64,000 nt of DNA from Nocardioides speluncae (GCF_003121585.1 NZ_QEOO01000022.1:1-64000), one strand, 5' to 3'; numbered from the stretch's first letter, positions 8,062 to 18,209 are shown. The notes: generated by a model not told the origin, from the sequence alone. A program made the numbers and translations.

Positions 8062-9393
8062 GTGAAGCGCGAGGCCATGTTCGCCGGCGACGGTGCAGCA
8101 GACCTGGCCCGTTTCCTGGTGCGACAGCTGGGCAGCGGCGGCTCGCTCACCGACAAGGTGCGGGCTTCGGTCACGTTCCCGGTCGCCGGGCTGCGCTGGT
8201 TCTCCTCGACCCTGGAGAGCCACTGGAAGGCCACCGACGCGCTGGCACAGCAGCTCGGCCTGGGCGAGGAGGTGCGCCGCAGCCTGGTCGAGAGCTACGA
8301 ACGCTGGGACGGCCGCGGCGCCGCGGGACTCCGGGGCGAGGAGATCCGACTCACCTCCCGGCTGGTCTATCTCGCCGATGTGGTCGCCGCGTTCGAGCGG
8401 ATGGGCGGCGCACACGCCGCCCTGCGCATGGCCCGCGAACGCGCCGGCAAACAGTTCGACCCCGACCTCGTTGACCTGCTGTGCGCCAACCGCAGAGCCG
8501 TCCTCGACGGCCTGGACCAGCAGAGCCACTGGGCGCAGGTCCTCGACAGCGAGCCTGGCCTGGCTCGAACCATCCACAAGGCCGAACTCGACCACGTGCT
8601 GGCTGCGATCGGCGACTTCGCCGACCTCAAGTCGCCATACTTCATCGGCCACGCCCGCAGCGTCGCCCAGCTGGCCGGGGCCGCCGCAGACGGACTTGGC
8701 CTCGCCCCCGATGACACCGACCGGGTGCGCCGTGCGGCGCTGGTACATGACCTGGGCCGTCTCGGCGTGTCCAACGGCATCTGGGACAAGCGATCACCGC
8801 TCACGCTCGCCGAACGGGAGCGGGTACGCACCCACCCCTATCTCACCGAGCGGATGCTCGCGTTCTCCCCACCACTTGGCCGAGCTCGGGGCGATCGCCG
8901 TGCTCCACCACGAACGACTCGACGGCACCGGCTACCCACGGGGCCTTGCCGGGGCCGCGATCCCGATCACCGGCCGGATCCTGGCCGCCGCAGACCGCTA
9001 CGCGACCGCCACCGAGGAGCGTCCGCACCGGCCCGCAGCCGACCCACAGGATGCGGCAACCCTTCTGCGCGACGACGTGCGCAGCGGCGCGCTCGAGGCC
9101 AATGCTGTGGAGGCCGTGCTCAGCGCCGCCGGACACCGCGTGCCCAGACGCCGCGCCTGGCCGGCCGGACTGACCACCCGCGAGGTCGACGTACTGCGCC
9201 TGCTCGCCCGGGGCTTCAGCAACCGCGACATCGCCGGCCGACTCGTCCTGTCGCCTAAGACCGTCGGCACCCACGTCGAACACATCTTCACCAAGACCGG
9301 CGCCAACAACCGAGCCACCGCCGGACTGTTCGCGATGCGGCACGGCCTGGTGTCCGACTACGAACCGGCCGACGAAACTTCGACCAAAGTTAG
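8062..9393 (+). pseudogene. HD-GYP phosphohydrolase with C-terminal LuxR domain, frameshifted
   Basis: The first frame, from GTG 8062, reads MKREAMFAGDGAADLARF and carries the HD core LVHDLGRLGVSNGIWDK and HPYLTERMLAFSP. The continuation LAELGAIAVLHHERLDGTGYPRGLA, the HHExxDGxGYP signature, is in the next frame. One extra base around 8862-8875 explains the break. The second frame goes on into a LuxR helix-turn-helix (LTTREVDVLRLLARGFSNRDIAGRLVLSPKT). Intact relatives are light-output-type regulators carrying an HD domain. The true stop is uncertain because the second frame runs on into the next gene; the end given is the nearest stop in the starting frame. Single-base damage or sequencing error. 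Confidence 0.7.
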
Positions 9394-9473
9394 GGCATTC
9401 ACCCGATCCGCTGGCCCCGTCCCGCTGCCTAACGTGTCATCCCACCCCCAGGGCGACCGCGAAGGGAACAACG

Positions 9474-10345
9474 ATGAACACCACCGGGACCACGACTGGC
9501 GCCGCGCGTCACGCACAGCAGCCGTCCAGACCAAATCCGTCCGGGCCAACGGGATCGACATCCACTACCGCGAGGCCGGCTCGCCCCCCTCCCCCGACCT
9601 GGTCCTGCTTCACGGCGCCCTGGTCAGCACCAACCCGCTGTGGGACCAAACCCCGCTCTCGTACGGCACCCACCTGGCAGCCCTGAGCGAGAGGTTCCAT
9701 GTCATCGCGTCCGACGTGCGCGGCTACGGCCTGACTCGACACGACGGGGGCGGCCGGGTGTCGATGAGCCTTCTGGCTGACGACGTGGCCGCGCTGATCG
9801 ACGCCCTCGAACTCGACCGCCCGGCGGTTGCAGGATTCAGCAACGGCGGCATGATCGCCACCATCGCCGCGATCCGACACCCCGGCATCCTCCGAGCACT
9901 GGTCAACGACGCGGGGCGCGACATCTTCGACCCCGAGTCCAAGTCGTTCCCCATGCTCCGACACGTCTTCGGCGGGAGCGAGGACGCCACCGAGGCCAAC
10001 CCAAGCACGGTAGAAGCGTCCTTCGCAGCCGACCCATCCATGCGCGGCGTCCTAGCGCTGATCAAGGCCGACCACGACTCCGCCGGAGGACCCGGCCACT
10101 GGCAGACCATGCTGCGTCATTTCTTCGAGGCCGCCCAGCACTGGCCCGGCTACGGCTTCAACGACTTCGCCTCGATCGATGTGCCGACCCTTGTGCTCGT
10201 CGGCGACCGTGACGAACACTCGCCAGTGGAGGACTGCATCCGCGCCTACCGGCACCTGCCCCACGGACAGCTCTGCGTACTCCCGAACACCGGGCACGTC
10301 ATCACCACCGCCAAAGTCGCCGCGATCATGAACTTCCTCGGCTAG
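9474..10345 (+). pseudogene. Alpha/beta hydrolase, apparently frameshifted near its start
   Basis: The hydrolase body (VRANGIDIHYREAG, LVLLHGALVSTN, VIASDVRGYGLT, nucleophile elbow AGFSNGGM, VLVGDRDEHSP, NTGHVITTAK) is intact to the stop at 10345. The best start, ATG 9474 after GAAGGGA, is in a different frame and joins the body only if about one base changes between 9500 and 9521. Without that, translation would have to begin at GTG 9435, or the protein would be fused to the preceding LuxR domain, since that frame has no stop. The fold is that of soluble alpha/beta hydrolases (epoxide hydrolase / haloperoxidase type); substrate unknown. Confidence 0.6.
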
Positions 10346-10454
10346 GCTCCAGCGCCTGCAGGATCGATTCGCCGCGAACTGAACCTCGACCCAACCGCGA
10401 CTATCAGCCACTCGGCCGCCCACCAGGCCCACCAAAGAAGACCTGAAATGCGAC

Positions 10455-10493
10455 GATGTCCCGCAACACCTGTCAACGGTGTCGCGGGACATC
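10455..10493 (-). terminator. Hairpin downstream of tRNA-Ala
   Basis: Arms 10455-10470 and 10478-10493 pair at 15 of 16 positions around the loop TGTCAAC. On the minus strand it begins 8 bases after the tRNA and is followed by a T-rich stretch, so it probably terminates the tRNA. It may also end the convergent hydrolase transcript. Confidence 0.65.
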
Positions 10494-10501
10494 ACACAAC
10501 G

Positions 10502-10574
10502 TGGAGCTGAGGGGATTCGAACCCCTGACCCCCTCCATGCCATGGAGGTGCGCTACCAGCTGCGCCACAGCCCC
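10502..10574 (-). tRNA. tRNA-Ala (anticodon GGC)
   Basis: 73 nt, folded by eye on the minus strand. Acceptor arm GGGGCTG pairs with CAGCTCC with discriminator A; the D arm contains GCGCAGCTGGTAGCGC; anticodon stem CCTCC/GGAGG encloses loop ATGGCAT with anticodon GGC; the T arm contains AGGGGTTCGAATCCCCT. CCA is not encoded. A hairpin terminator follows. Confidence 0.95.
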
Positions 10575-10652
10575 ATTGCCCCGCGCGAAAGCGGCGCAAC
10601 GTCGTGGAATCGTAGCCAACTACCTACCCGGATGCGAAATCGGGGTGGCCAG

Positions 10653-11282
10653 CTAACGAGCCGCGGTGAGGTTGTACGCCGCCAGCCGGAACGGGTCGCC
10701 GAGCGCGGCCTGCTTCAGGACCACCCAGCCGCAGTTGGCGAGGCCGGCCAGGCTGAGAGCCTGCTCGTCGGTCCAGCCGAGACCGGCCGCGATGGCGCAC
10801 TTCAGGGAACCGCCGTGGCTGACCATCACCGCCGACTCGCCGTCCGGCAGCACGGCGAGCACGTCGGTCAGGGCGGCCTCGGTACGCGCTCGGACCTCGG
10901 CGACCGTCTCCCCGCCTGGCACCGCCTGCCAGCCACCGGCCGCGAACTCGGCGAACTCGGCGGGATAGCGCTCCTCGAACTCCGTGAGCGTCAGCCCGGT
11001 GCGCTCCCCGAGGTCGTACTCGCGCAGCCGCTCGTCGTACACCGGCTCCAGGCCGGTCTCCTTGGCCACGTACTGCGTGGTCTGCCGACAGCGCGCGAGA
11101 TCGGAGGACCACAGCATCGTCGGCTGGTACTCCGCGAGGTACGGCGCCGCGGCGGCGGCCTGGCCATGGCCGGTCTCGTCGAGCTCGATGTCGGCGTGCC
11201 CCTGGCCGCGCTGGACGGCGTTCCAGGAGGTCTGGCCGTGGCGGAGCAGGAGCACCCGGCGGCCCGAAGCGGCGGCACTCAT
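10653..11282 (-). CDS. Histidine phosphatase family protein (phosphoglycerate-mutase-like)
   Basis: 209 residues. It has the phosphohistidine motif LLLRHGQTSWN (residues 12-22), a substrate-contact region WSSDLARCRQT, the acid-base region GERTGLTLTEFEERYP, and the second histidine in VMVSHGGSLKCAI. Members dephosphorylate small phosphometabolites or act as broad phosphatases. The start codon overlaps the stop of rsfS (ATG at 11280-11282), giving the order nadD-rsfS-phosphatase that is common in actinobacteria. Confidence 0.88.
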   Translation of the reverse strand: MSAAASGRRVLLLRHGQTSWNAVQRGQGHADIELDETGHGQAAAAAPYLAEYQPTMLWSSDLARCRQTTQYVAKETGLEPVYDERLREYDLGERTGLTLTEFEERYPAEFAEFAAGGWQAVPGGETVAEVRARTEAALTDVLAVLPDGESAVMVSHGGSLKCAIAAGLGWTDEQALSLAGLANCGWVVLKQAALGDPFRLAAYNLTAAR

Positions 11283-11656
11283 CGGACGTCCGAGACGACG
11301 TCGGGCGGCAGGTCGATGGTCGGACAGTCGCGCCAGAGCCGTTCGAGCGCGTAGTAGGCGCGCTCCTCCTCGTGCTGGACGTGGACCACGATCTCGCCGT
11401 AGTCCATCAGCACCCAGCGACCGTCGCGCTCGCCCTCACGGCGTACTGGCTTGGCCCCGATCTCGCGCAGCTTGTCCTCGATCTCGTCGACGATCGACTT
11501 GACCTGGCGGTCGTTGGCCGCCGACGCGATCAGGAAGGCGTCGGTGATCGCCAGCTGCTCGGAGACGTCGAAGGCCACGATCTGCTGGGCCAGCTTCTCC
11601 GACGCGGCCCGGGCCGCGGTGTGGACCAGCTCGATGGCGTGCTCAGTCGCTGACAC
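11279..11656 (-). CDS. rsfS: Ribosome silencing factor RsfS
   Basis: 125 residues, the usual length for the family (formerly Iojap/YbeB). Conserved segments are visible: [36 protein letters not shown], then [34 protein letters not shown]. RsfS binds ribosomal protein uL14 and blocks subunit joining when nutrients are short. It starts at GTG 11656, overlapping the end of nadD by 14 bases, and overlaps the following phosphatase gene. Confidence 0.95.
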   Translation of the reverse strand: MSATEHAIELVHTAARAASEKLAQQIVAFDVSEQLAITDAFLIASAANDRQVKSIVDEIEDKLREIGAKPVRREGERDGRWVLMDYGEIVVHVQHEEERAYYALERLWRDCPTIDLPPDVVSDVR

Positions 11657-12281
11657 GGTGACCCTCGTTCGCTGTCGGGGGGTCCACGGGGGGCGGAGCC
11701 CCCCGTGTGTTCACGTAGAGGTGGTGTTTGCCGATGTACTGGACCACACCGTCCGGCACCAGGTACCACACCGGCTCGCCGCGGCCGGTCCGCTCACGGC
11801 AGTCGGTGGACGAGATCGCCAGTGCCGGGATCTCCACAATCGTCACTCGGTCCTCCGGGATGTTCTCCAGCGTCTTCAGGTCCATCGAGTAGCCGGGGCG
11901 CGTGCAGCCCACGAAGTTGGCCAGCTCGAACAGCTCGCTCGCGTCACGCCATGTGAAGATGTCGGCCAGCGCGTCGGCGCCGGTGATGAAGTAGAGCTCG
12001 GCATCCGGCATCTGCGTGCGCAGGTCCTGCAGGGTGTCGATGGTGTACGTCGGCCCGTCGCGGTCGATGTCGACCCGCGAGACCGTGAACCGCGGGTTGG
12101 CGGCGGTCGCGATCACCGTCATCAGGTAGCGGTGCTCGGCGGGCGAGACCTTTCGGTCGGACTTCTGCCAGGGGTCACCGGTGGGCACGAACACGACCTC
12201 GTCGAGGTCGAACCACGCCTGGACCTCGCTGGCGGCGACCAGGTGGCCGTGATGGATGGGGTCGAAGGTGCCACCCATCAC
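11643..12281 (-). CDS. nadD: Nicotinate-nucleotide adenylyltransferase NadD
   Basis: NadD adenylates nicotinate mononucleotide in NAD synthesis. The nucleotidyltransferase motif [16 protein letters not shown] is at the extreme N-terminus, followed by [37 protein letters not shown] and [11 protein letters not shown]; the ISST motif appears in [22 protein letters not shown]. The start is uncertain: GTG 12281 leaves no room for the first beta strand, which the upstream in-frame codons do encode (RRVGV). No ATG, GTG or TTG lies in frame before that; a CTG at 12335, inside the end of the preceding small gene, is the only earlier candidate noticed. Overlaps rsfS. Confidence 0.92.
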   Translation of the reverse strand: MMGGTFDPIHHGHLVAASEVQAWFDLDEVVFVPTGDPWQKSDRKVSPAEHRYLMTVIATAANPRFTVSRVDIDRDGPTYTIDTLQDLRTQMPDAELYFITGADALADIFTWRDASELFELANFVGCTRPGYSMDLKTLENIPEDRVTIVEIPALAISSTDCRERTGRGEPVWYLVPDGVVQYIGKHHLYVNTRGAPPPVDPPTANEGHRVSD

Positions 12282-12331
12282 CCCGACGCGGCGCCCCCGT
12301 GTGCCCTGGTCGGTTGGAGCGGCGGAGGTGC

Positions 12332-12487
12332 TCAGCTGTGCTCCCGGCCGGCGCCGAACGACAGGGTCACCAGCAACATCAGCAGCAGGATGCCCAGCGC
12401 GATCCCGCCCACGACGTACGGGTTGATGGCTGGCTCGGAGTGCTCGGCGGTCTCCGACGCGGCAAGGACAACGGTGCTCAGCGACAT
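12332..12487 (-). CDS. Small single-pass membrane protein
   Basis: 51 residues starting at ATG 12487. Residues 1-22 are polar ([14 protein letters not shown]); one membrane helix follows ([20 protein letters not shown]) and the tail is GAGREHS. It lies just upstream of nadD on the same strand and overlaps the region where the nadD start may lie. Small proteins of this kind are common beside nadD in Nocardioides-type genomes as far as I recall, but no function is known. Confidence 0.75.
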   Translation of the reverse strand: MSLSTVVLAASETAEHSEPAINPYVVGGIALGILLLMLLVTLSFGAGREHS

Positions 12488-12561
12488 GGGCGAGATCCTA
12501 CCTGTGGGCAACCACCGGCGTTGTCGGCGCTCCCGGCTAGCGCCGCGCACCAACCAGCAGG

Positions 12562-13020
12562 TCAGTGGAAGACGGCGGTCAGGCCGGCCAGGATCAGCCA
12601 GGACTGCAGGCCACGGCCGAGCGCGATCGAGGTCAGGAAGACCACGACGTTCATCCGGATCACGCCGGCGACGACGCCGGTGATCATCAGCGGCGGGAAG
12701 CCGATCAGGCCGGAGACGAAGAGCACGCCCGCGGCGAGCCACGGGCGACCACCGATCCGCTCCTCCCAGAGCTTGAGCTGCTCCTGGCGCTTCGGGTTCT
12801 CCAGCCGGCGCCGGATCCACGCGGAGTCCATCGACCTGACCACGCTGTAGTACCAGACCAGCTTGCCGACCGCCTGGCCGATGCCGGCCGCGATCGCGAC
12901 CGGGATCGCCTGGGCCGGACTGATTTGGGTTGCGATCCCGACCAGGTAGACCTCGATGTTGAGGATCGGGATGACCGAGCCCAGGGCGGCGTACACAAGC
13001 GTCGCCAGGATCGCCTTCAC
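12562..13020 (-). CDS. VTT/DedA-like small membrane protein
   Basis: 152 residues starting at GTG 13020, with about four hydrophobic segments. The pattern resembles the VTT (SNARE-associated / DedA) fold: early re-entrant segment SVIPILNIEVYLVGIATQ, then IAAGIGQAVGKLVWYYSV, and GLIGFPPLMITGVVAGVIRMNVVVFL. It is shorter than typical DedA proteins (about 200 residues). DedA proteins move phospholipids or polyprenyl-phosphate across membranes; whether this short form does so is not known. It stands between nadD's small neighbour and proA. Confidence 0.6.
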   Translation of the reverse strand: MKAILATLVYAALGSVIPILNIEVYLVGIATQISPAQAIPVAIAAGIGQAVGKLVWYYSVVRSMDSAWIRRRLENPKRQEQLKLWEERIGGRPWLAAGVLFVSGLIGFPPLMITGVVAGVIRMNVVVFLTSIALGRGLQSWLILAGLTAVFH

Positions 13021-13075
13021 GAAGTGAAGGTATCTGGTGCGACCAACGACTAGTGGTGACGTCCGGGCGTGACCA

Positions 13076-14326
13076 CTACCGCACGTGGCCGTCGCCGGTG
13101 ACGACGTACTTGGTGGACGTCATCTCCGGCAGCCCCATCGGGCCGCGGGCGTGCAGCTTCTGGGTGCTGATCCCGATCTCGGCGCCGAAACCGAACTCAC
13201 CGCCGTCGGTGAAGCGGGTGGAGGCGTTGACGACGACCGCAGCCGAGTCGACGGCGGCCACGAAGCGCCGGGCGGCGGTCTGGTCCTCGGTGACGATGGC
13301 GTCGGTGTGCTGGCTGCTGTACGTCCTGATGTGTACGACGGCCTCGTCCATGCCGGCAACCACCTTCGCGGAGATCTCGTTGCCGAGGTACTCCCGCCCG
13401 TAGTCCTCGTCTGTGGCCGCGACCACACCGTCGTACTCGGCGAACCGGTCGTCGCCGTGGATCAGCACGCCGCGCTCCTGGAGCGCCTCGATCACCTGCG
13501 GCAGGAACTCGTCGGCGATGTCGGCATGCACCAGCAGCGACTCGGCGGCGTTGCAGACGCTGGTGCGCTGGGTCTTGGCGTTGACCACGATCGACAGCGC
13601 CTTGGCCAGGTCGGCCGCGCCGTCGACGTACACATGGCAGTTGCCGACGCCGGTCTCGATCACCGGGACCGTAGACTCCTCGACCACGCTGCGGATCAGG
13701 CCCGCTCCCCCGCGCGGGATCAGGACGTCGACCAGGCCGCGGGCGCGCATCAGCGCCTTGACCGAGTCGTGGCTGTCCCCCGGCACCAGCTGCACCGCGT
13801 CGGCCGGGAGCCCGGCGGCCTCGGCCGCGCCGCGCAGCACCTCGACGATGGCGGCGTTGGACGAGCGCGCGCTGGAGCTCCCGCGCAGGAGTACGGCGTT
13901 GCCGGACTTCAGGCAGATGCCGGCGGCGTCGGCGGTGACGTTGGGGCGCGCCTCGTAGATGATGCCGACCACTCCGAACGGCACCCGGACCTGACGCAAC
14001 TCCAGGCCGTTGGCGAGGGTGCTCCCGCGGACCACCTCGCCCACCGGGTCGGGCAGGCCGGCGACCTCACGCAGGCCCTGCGCCATTGCGGCGACGCGGT
14101 CCTCGGTCAGCCGCAGCCGGTCGACGATGTGGGCGCCGGTGCCGTCCTGCTCGGCACGGGTCACGTCCTCGGCGTTGGCGGCCAGGACGGTCTGCTGCGC
14201 CGCCTCCAGCGCGTCGGCCATCGCCTGCAGTGCCTGATCCTTCTGCGCCCGCGTGGCCAGCGCGAGCGACTGGCTGGCCACCCTCGCCCGCTCCGCCGCC
14301 GCCTTGACGTCGGTCTCGATTGCCAT
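13076..14326 (-). CDS. proA: Gamma-glutamyl phosphate reductase ProA
   Basis: 416 residues, the normal length. Reduces gamma-glutamyl phosphate with NADPH to glutamate semialdehyde in proline synthesis. Seen: [42 protein letters not shown], the [16 protein letters not shown] segment, and the catalytic cysteine in [15 protein letters not shown]. The C-terminus is [22 protein letters not shown] then [17 protein letters not shown] 14326 is chosen because it begins the family N-terminus ([18 protein letters not shown]); the much longer open frame upstream runs through the inverted-repeat element. ProB is not next to it here. Confidence 0.96.
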   Translation of the reverse strand: MAIETDVKAAAERARVASQSLALATRAQKDQALQAMADALEAAQQTVLAANAEDVTRAEQDGTGAHIVDRLRLTEDRVAAMAQGLREVAGLPDPVGEVVRGSTLANGLELRQVRVPFGVVGIIYEARPNVTADAAGICLKSGNAVLLRGSSSARSSNAAIVEVLRGAAEAAGLPADAVQLVPGDSHDSVKALMRARGLVDVLIPRGGAGLIRSVVEESTVPVIETGVGNCHVYVDGAADLAKALSIVVNAKTQRTSVCNAAESLLVHADIADEFLPQVIEALQERGVLIHGDDRFAEYDGVVAATDEDYGREYLGNEISAKVVAGMDEAVVHIRTYSSQHTDAIVTEDQTAARRFVAAVDSAAVVVNASTRFTDGGEFGFGAEIGISTQKLHARGPMGLPEMTSTKYVVTGDGHVR

Positions 14327-14337
14327 GCGGCCAGCGT

Positions 14338-14499
14338 AGGGCGTGCTGGCGGGCTCTCCGTCGGTAGCGAGCGTCGTGAGACGCGTGCGATGGCAAGGCG
14401 GACGAGGGAGGCGGGCCGGAGGCCCGTCGACCGAGGACAACGCAGCCAGCGTGCGTGTATCGCGGCGCGTAGCCGGCGGAGAGCCCGCCAGCACGCCCT
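14338..14499. other. Long structured inverted-repeat element (possible ncRNA or dispersed palindrome)
   Basis: A perfect 23-bp terminal inverted repeat (14338-14360 with 14477-14499) encloses a second stem of 23 positions, starting CGTCGTGAGACGCGTG on the left and GCCAGCGTGCGTGTATC on the right. That stem pairs throughout except two mismatches if G-U pairs are allowed. At the tip is the small hairpin GGGCCGGAGGCCC. Wobble pairs in place of Watson-Crick pairs suggest the structure is kept as RNA. It sits between the start of proA and the start of the divergent lysyl oxidase gene and fills most of that gap. Confidence 0.6.
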
Positions 14500-14620
14500 G
14501 TGCCCGCACCCGCTCAAGAAGGGCTCGGTCCAAACCGTGACCTCTTCTTGGGCAACCGACTGGGCTTCGGCTGCGTCGTACAAAGAACACGCACAGTCTC
14601 CGGGAAGGGAAACCATCACC

Positions 14621-16108
14621 GTGCACCATCGTCTTACCGCATTAGCCATCACCCCGTTGGCGCTCGTCCTCGCAGCTGGGCCGGCCGGCAACCCCGCCGC
14701 CCAGGCCGAGTCACCCGCGACGCCCGCCGCCACCTCAGCCGCCGCCAGCGCACCGTTCTATCTGTCGGCCCCGGGGCGCGCTACCGCCTTCCGCTGGGGC
14801 AACGAGAAGCGGGTGTACGTCGACCTCGGGCTGCGTCTGGTGGCGCAGAACGAGCCGTTCGAGCTCTGGTCCCAGCGCAAGACCTACGACGACCGGATCG
14901 TCACCGAGTGGCGTCGCAAGTCCGGCACCGTCAAGCTCCCCACCGGCACCATGTGGAACTTCCGCGGCGTACCGAACTTCATCAAGGTCACCGTCCGCAA
15001 TCAGGCCGGCAAGATCGTGCACAGCAAGGCACACACCGTGTGTCTCAACGGCGACGGAGAGCGCGTCAACCCCGACGCGGACGCGCGATCGCCGTACCCC
15101 ATGGGCTGCCCGTCGAACCCCTACACCACGGGCTCGGTGCAGGGCCTCCAGAAGGGGTGGGCGACCCGGCTCGACCTGCCCAGCCAGATGAAGCTGGCCA
15201 ACGGCAAGTACCGCGTGACGGTCGCCGTCGACGCCAAGTACCGCAAGCTCTTCGGCGTACCGCAGAGCGTCGGCAGCCGAAGCTTCCCACTCGTCATCAA
15301 GAAGGGCACGGGCGAGGGCGAGCTGCGCGGCGCTGACAACCGCTCGGACGGCGCGATCGCCCGTCCCGCGGCGCAGGAGCCGAGCAGCGCCCGTGGTGGC
15401 CGCATCGACGGCCCGCTGCCCGACCTGCGCTCACTGCCGGCATTCGGGATCCAGGTGAACGAGGGCGGCAACTACCTGCGGTTCTCCGCGAACGTGTGGA
15501 ATGCCGGGAACAGCCCGCTCGTAGTCGACGGCTTCCGCAAGCGCGGCGAGGACCACATGGACGGCTACCAGTACTTCTTCGACAGCGATGGCGAGCAGAC
15601 CGGCTACGAGAAGGTCGGCAAGTTCCACTGGCACGCGGCACCCACCCACAACCACTGGCACTTCCTGGACTTCGCGCGCTACCGGCTGCTGAAGGCCGAC
15701 AAGACCAATGCGGTCCGCTCGCGCAAGGAGTCGTTCTGCCTGGCGAACACCGACGCGGTCGACTACACCGTGCCGGGCGCGGACTGGCGGCCGGAGAACA
15801 CCGACCTGCACACCTCCTGTGGCGAGAAGGACTCGCTGTCGATCCGTGAGGTGCTGTCGGCCGGTTCGGGCGACACCTACCAGCAGTTCCGGGCCGGCCA
15901 GTCCTTCAACCTGAAGGGCCTGCCGAACGGCGTGTACTACATCGCGGTCGAGGCCAACCCGATGGGCACACTGCACGAGTCCAACAAGAACAACAACGTC
16001 CGGCTGCGCCGGATCTGGATCGGCGGCAAGCCCGGTGCCCGCACCGTGCACATCCCGCAGGTCGGCATCATCAAGGAGCACGGCACCGCCGAGCCCCACC
16101 CGCACTGA
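14621..16108 (+). CDS. Secreted lysyl oxidase family protein
   Basis: 495 residues from GTG 14621 (preceded by GGGAAGGGA). Signal peptide of about 40 residues with a hydrophobic core [13 protein letters not shown]. The N-terminal half has Ig/beta-sandwich character ([21 protein letters not shown]); the C-terminal half is the lysyl oxidase domain, with the copper-binding histidine cluster [23 protein letters not shown] near residue 345 and SFCLANTD and [16 protein letters not shown] afterwards. Lysyl oxidases are copper enzymes that oxidise lysine side-chain amines outside the cell; some bacterial members may lack the full quinone cofactor. Ends before a strong bidirectional hairpin. Confidence 0.85.
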   Translation: MHHRLTALAITPLALVLAAGPAGNPAAQAESPATPAATSAAASAPFYLSAPGRATAFRWGNEKRVYVDLGLRLVAQNEPFELWSQRKTYDDRIVTEWRRKSGTVKLPTGTMWNFRGVPNFIKVTVRNQAGKIVHSKAHTVCLNGDGERVNPDADARSPYPMGCPSNPYTTGSVQGLQKGWATRLDLPSQMKLANGKYRVTVAVDAKYRKLFGVPQSVGSRSFPLVIKKGTGEGELRGADNRSDGAIARPAAQEPSSARGGRIDGPLPDLRSLPAFGIQVNEGGNYLRFSANVWNAGNSPLVVDGFRKRGEDHMDGYQYFFDSDGEQTGYEKVGKFHWHAAPTHNHWHFLDFARYRLLKADKTNAVRSRKESFCLANTDAVDYTVPGADWRPENTDLHTSCGEKDSLSIREVLSAGSGDTYQQFRAGQSFNLKGLPNGVYYIAVEANPMGTLHESNKNNNVRLRRIWIGGKPGARTVHIPQVGIIKEHGTAEPHPH

Positions 16109-16199
16109 CAAACGCGCTGACCTGGCCTGAGTTGACGCAATACGACGCCGCCAGCGGAGCTCCGGGTTGACGTCAGTCTTCGCAGGCTCAGAATGACGT

Positions 16200-16246
16200 C
16201 GACCCGGCTCTTGTTCACACGCTTTACGTGAACAAGAGCCGGGTCG
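16200..16246. terminator. Perfect 19-bp hairpin between convergent lysyl oxidase and etfA
   Basis: Arms 16200-16218 and 16228-16246 are exact complements around a 9-base loop (ACGCTTTAC). It lies between the ends of two convergent genes, so it probably acts as a bidirectional terminator. Confidence 0.75.
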
Positions 16247-16288
16247 GCGTGTTTGTGCGTGAAGACCGGCCGGGTCGGCGGGGGCGGG

Positions 16289-17251
16289 TCAGCCCTTGCG
16301 GGCGGTGACCTGCTCGGTGACGGCGGGGAGCACCGCCTTCAGGTCGCCGACGACACCGAAGTCGACCAGCTCGAAGATCGGGGCCTCTTCGTCCTTGTTG
16401 ATGGCCACGATCGTCTTGGAGGTCTGCATGCCGGCGCGGTGCTGGATGGCACCGGAGATGCCGGCGGCGATGTAGAGCTGCGGCGACACGGTCTTGCCGG
16501 TCTGGCCGACCTGGGTCGAGTGCGGCACCCAGCCCGAGTCGACGGCCGCGCGGGAGGCGCCCACGGCACCGCCGAGCGCGTCGGCGAGCGACTCGACCTC
16601 GCTGAAGTCACCGCCGGTTCCACGGCCACCGGAGACCACGATCGCGGCCTCGGTGAGCTCGGGACGACCGGTGGACTGACGCGGCTGCGAGGCCACGATC
16701 TGGGCGCCCTTCGCTGCGTCGGACACGGTGGCCGCGAACTGCTCGACCGCGCCCGCTCCGGCAACTTCTTCCGGCGCGGCGGCGTTCGGCTTGACGGTGA
16801 TGATCGGCGTGCCGGTGGTGACCTTGGCCTGCACGGTGTAGCTGCCGGCGAAGACCGACTGCGTGGTGACCGGGCCACCGTCGCCAGCCTGTACGTCGAC
16901 GGCGTCGGTGATCAGGCCCGACTCGAGCTTGATCGCCAGCCGGCCCGCGATCTCCTTGCCCTCGCCGGACGAAGTGATCAGGATCGCGCCGGGCGAGGCC
17001 TGAGCGGCGATCTGCTGAAGCGCCTCGGCCTTCGGGGCCACCAGGTAGCTCTTGAGCTGCGCGTCGTCGACGACATACACCTTCTCGGCGCCGTACTTCT
17101 TCAGCGACTCGACCGCACCGGCCGCCTTGTCGGCGCCACCGATGAAGACCGCCGACGGCGTACCGAGGCGGCGAGCGATGGTGAGGAGCTCGTAGGCGGG
17201 CTTGCGGACAGCTCCGTCGAGGTGGTCGACGAGTACCAGAATCTCAGTCAT
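16289..17251 (-). CDS. etfA: Electron transfer flavoprotein subunit alpha
   Basis: 320 residues (FixB family). The C-terminal FAD-binding signature is clear: [39 protein letters not shown], followed by [28 protein letters not shown]. The N-terminal half begins [11 protein letters not shown]. With EtfB it carries electrons from acyl-CoA dehydrogenases to ETF:quinone oxidoreductase. Immediately downstream of etfB (gap 13 bases), the standard order. Ends in front of the 16200 hairpin. Confidence 0.96.
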   Translation of the reverse strand: MTEILVLVDHLDGAVRKPAYELLTIARRLGTPSAVFIGGADKAAGAVESLKKYGAEKVYVVDDAQLKSYLVAPKAEALQQIAAQASPGAILITSSGEGKEIAGRLAIKLESGLITDAVDVQAGDGGPVTTQSVFAGSYTVQAKVTTGTPIITVKPNAAAPEEVAGAGAVEQFAATVSDAAKGAQIVASQPRQSTGRPELTEAAIVVSGGRGTGGDFSEVESLADALGGAVGASRAAVDSGWVPHSTQVGQTGKTVSPQLYIAAGISGAIQHRAGMQTSKTIVAINKDEEAPIFELVDFGVVGDLKAVLPAVTEQVTARKG

Positions 17252-17264
17252 ATCAGCGGACTCC

Positions 17265-18068
17265 TCAGATGAACTTCTTGCCAGCGAGGAAGTCGACCAG
17301 CGCCTTGGCGCCCGACCCGTCCTCGTCGGTCACGATCTCGCCGGCGGTGCGCGGCGGACGGGCCTCGGTGGCCTCGACCGCGGAGTACGCGACCGACAGG
17401 CCGACCTGGCCGGCGTCGACGCCGATGTCGCCCAGCGACAGGGTGTCGAACGGCTTCTTCTTGGCCGCCATGATCCCCTTGAACGACGGGTAGCGCGCCT
17501 CACCGGACTGGTCGGTCACCGACAGCACGATCGGCAGCGTCGCACCGATCACCTCGGTCGCTACGTCTCCGTCCCGCTTGATCCGGACCTGCGCTCCTTG
17601 CGTCTCGATCACCGACGCGAGCGTGACCTGGGGCAGCGCCAGCCGCTCGGCCAGCATCGCCGGGACGACGCTCATGCCGCCGTCGGTCGATGCCATGCCG
17701 CAGACGACGAGGTCGACCTTCGACTCGGCGCCGAGCTTCTCGATCGCCTTGGCGAGAACCAGCGAGGTCGCAATGGCGTCCGAACCGGCAATCGCGTCAT
17801 CGACCACATGGACGCCCTTGTCGGCACCCATCTGGAGGGCCTTGCGGACCGCGTCGGCAGCCTTCTCCGGACCCACGCTGAGCGCGGTCACCGTAACCTC
17901 GGCGGCGTCGCCCTGCTTCTCCTTGACCTGGAGCGCCTGCTCCACGGCGTACTCGTCAAGCTCGGAGAGCAGGCCGTCGACGCTCACGCGGTCGACGGTG
18001 TTGTCCGACTCGAACTGCCAGTCGGCAGTGGAATCGGGTACGTGCTTCACACAGACAACAATGTTCAT
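17265..18068 (-). CDS. etfB: Electron transfer flavoprotein subunit beta
   Basis: 267 residues from ATG 18068, which gives the family start MNIVVCVKHVPDSTADWQF. Conserved segments: AVEQALQVKEKQGDAAEVTVTALSVGP, KALQMGADKGVHVVDDAIAGSDAIATSLVLAKAIEKLG, and DLVVCGMASTDGGMSVVPAMLAERLALPQVT (the AMP-binding region). Forms the heterodimer with EtfA encoded directly downstream. The beta-oxidation link is supported by an enoyl-CoA hydratase gene 2 kb away. Confidence 0.96.
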   Translation of the reverse strand: MNIVVCVKHVPDSTADWQFESDNTVDRVSVDGLLSELDEYAVEQALQVKEKQGDAAEVTVTALSVGPEKAADAVRKALQMGADKGVHVVDDAIAGSDAIATSLVLAKAIEKLGAESKVDLVVCGMASTDGGMSVVPAMLAERLALPQVTLASVIETQGAQVRIKRDGDVATEVIGATLPIVLSVTDQSGEARYPSFKGIMAAKKKPFDTLSLGDIGVDAGQVGLSVAYSAVEATEARPPRTAGEIVTDEDGSGAKALVDFLAGKKFI

Positions 18069-18171
18069 GGTGGTGTGGCCGTTGCGGCCCCTCCTGTGCA
18101 CTCGATGTGTGGTCGTGAGGCTACCGGCGGGTACGCCGTGAGCGGTACCGCGCGACAGGTGGAGTCAATCA

Positions 18172-18209
18172 CACAGCGGCCCCGGCGTGATCCCGCCAGG
18201 GCCGCTGTG
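18172..18209 (-). terminator. Hairpin downstream of the secreted Ig-like protein gene
   Basis: Arms 18172-18182 (CACAGCGGCCC) and 18199-18209 (GGGCCGCTGTG) are exact complements with a 16-base loop. On the minus strand it starts 14 bases after the stop codon at 18224, so it is a likely terminator that also insulates etfB. Confidence 0.65.

Noticed and set aside
8093..10345. A single 750-residue fusion of HD/LuxR and hydrolase domains.
   Set aside because: Its first 260 residues are an Arg/Ser/Pro-rich shadow of the true frame, and the joint between LuxR and hydrolase spans an intergenic-looking stretch with a Shine-Dalgarno sequence and ATG. Frameshifts explain it better.
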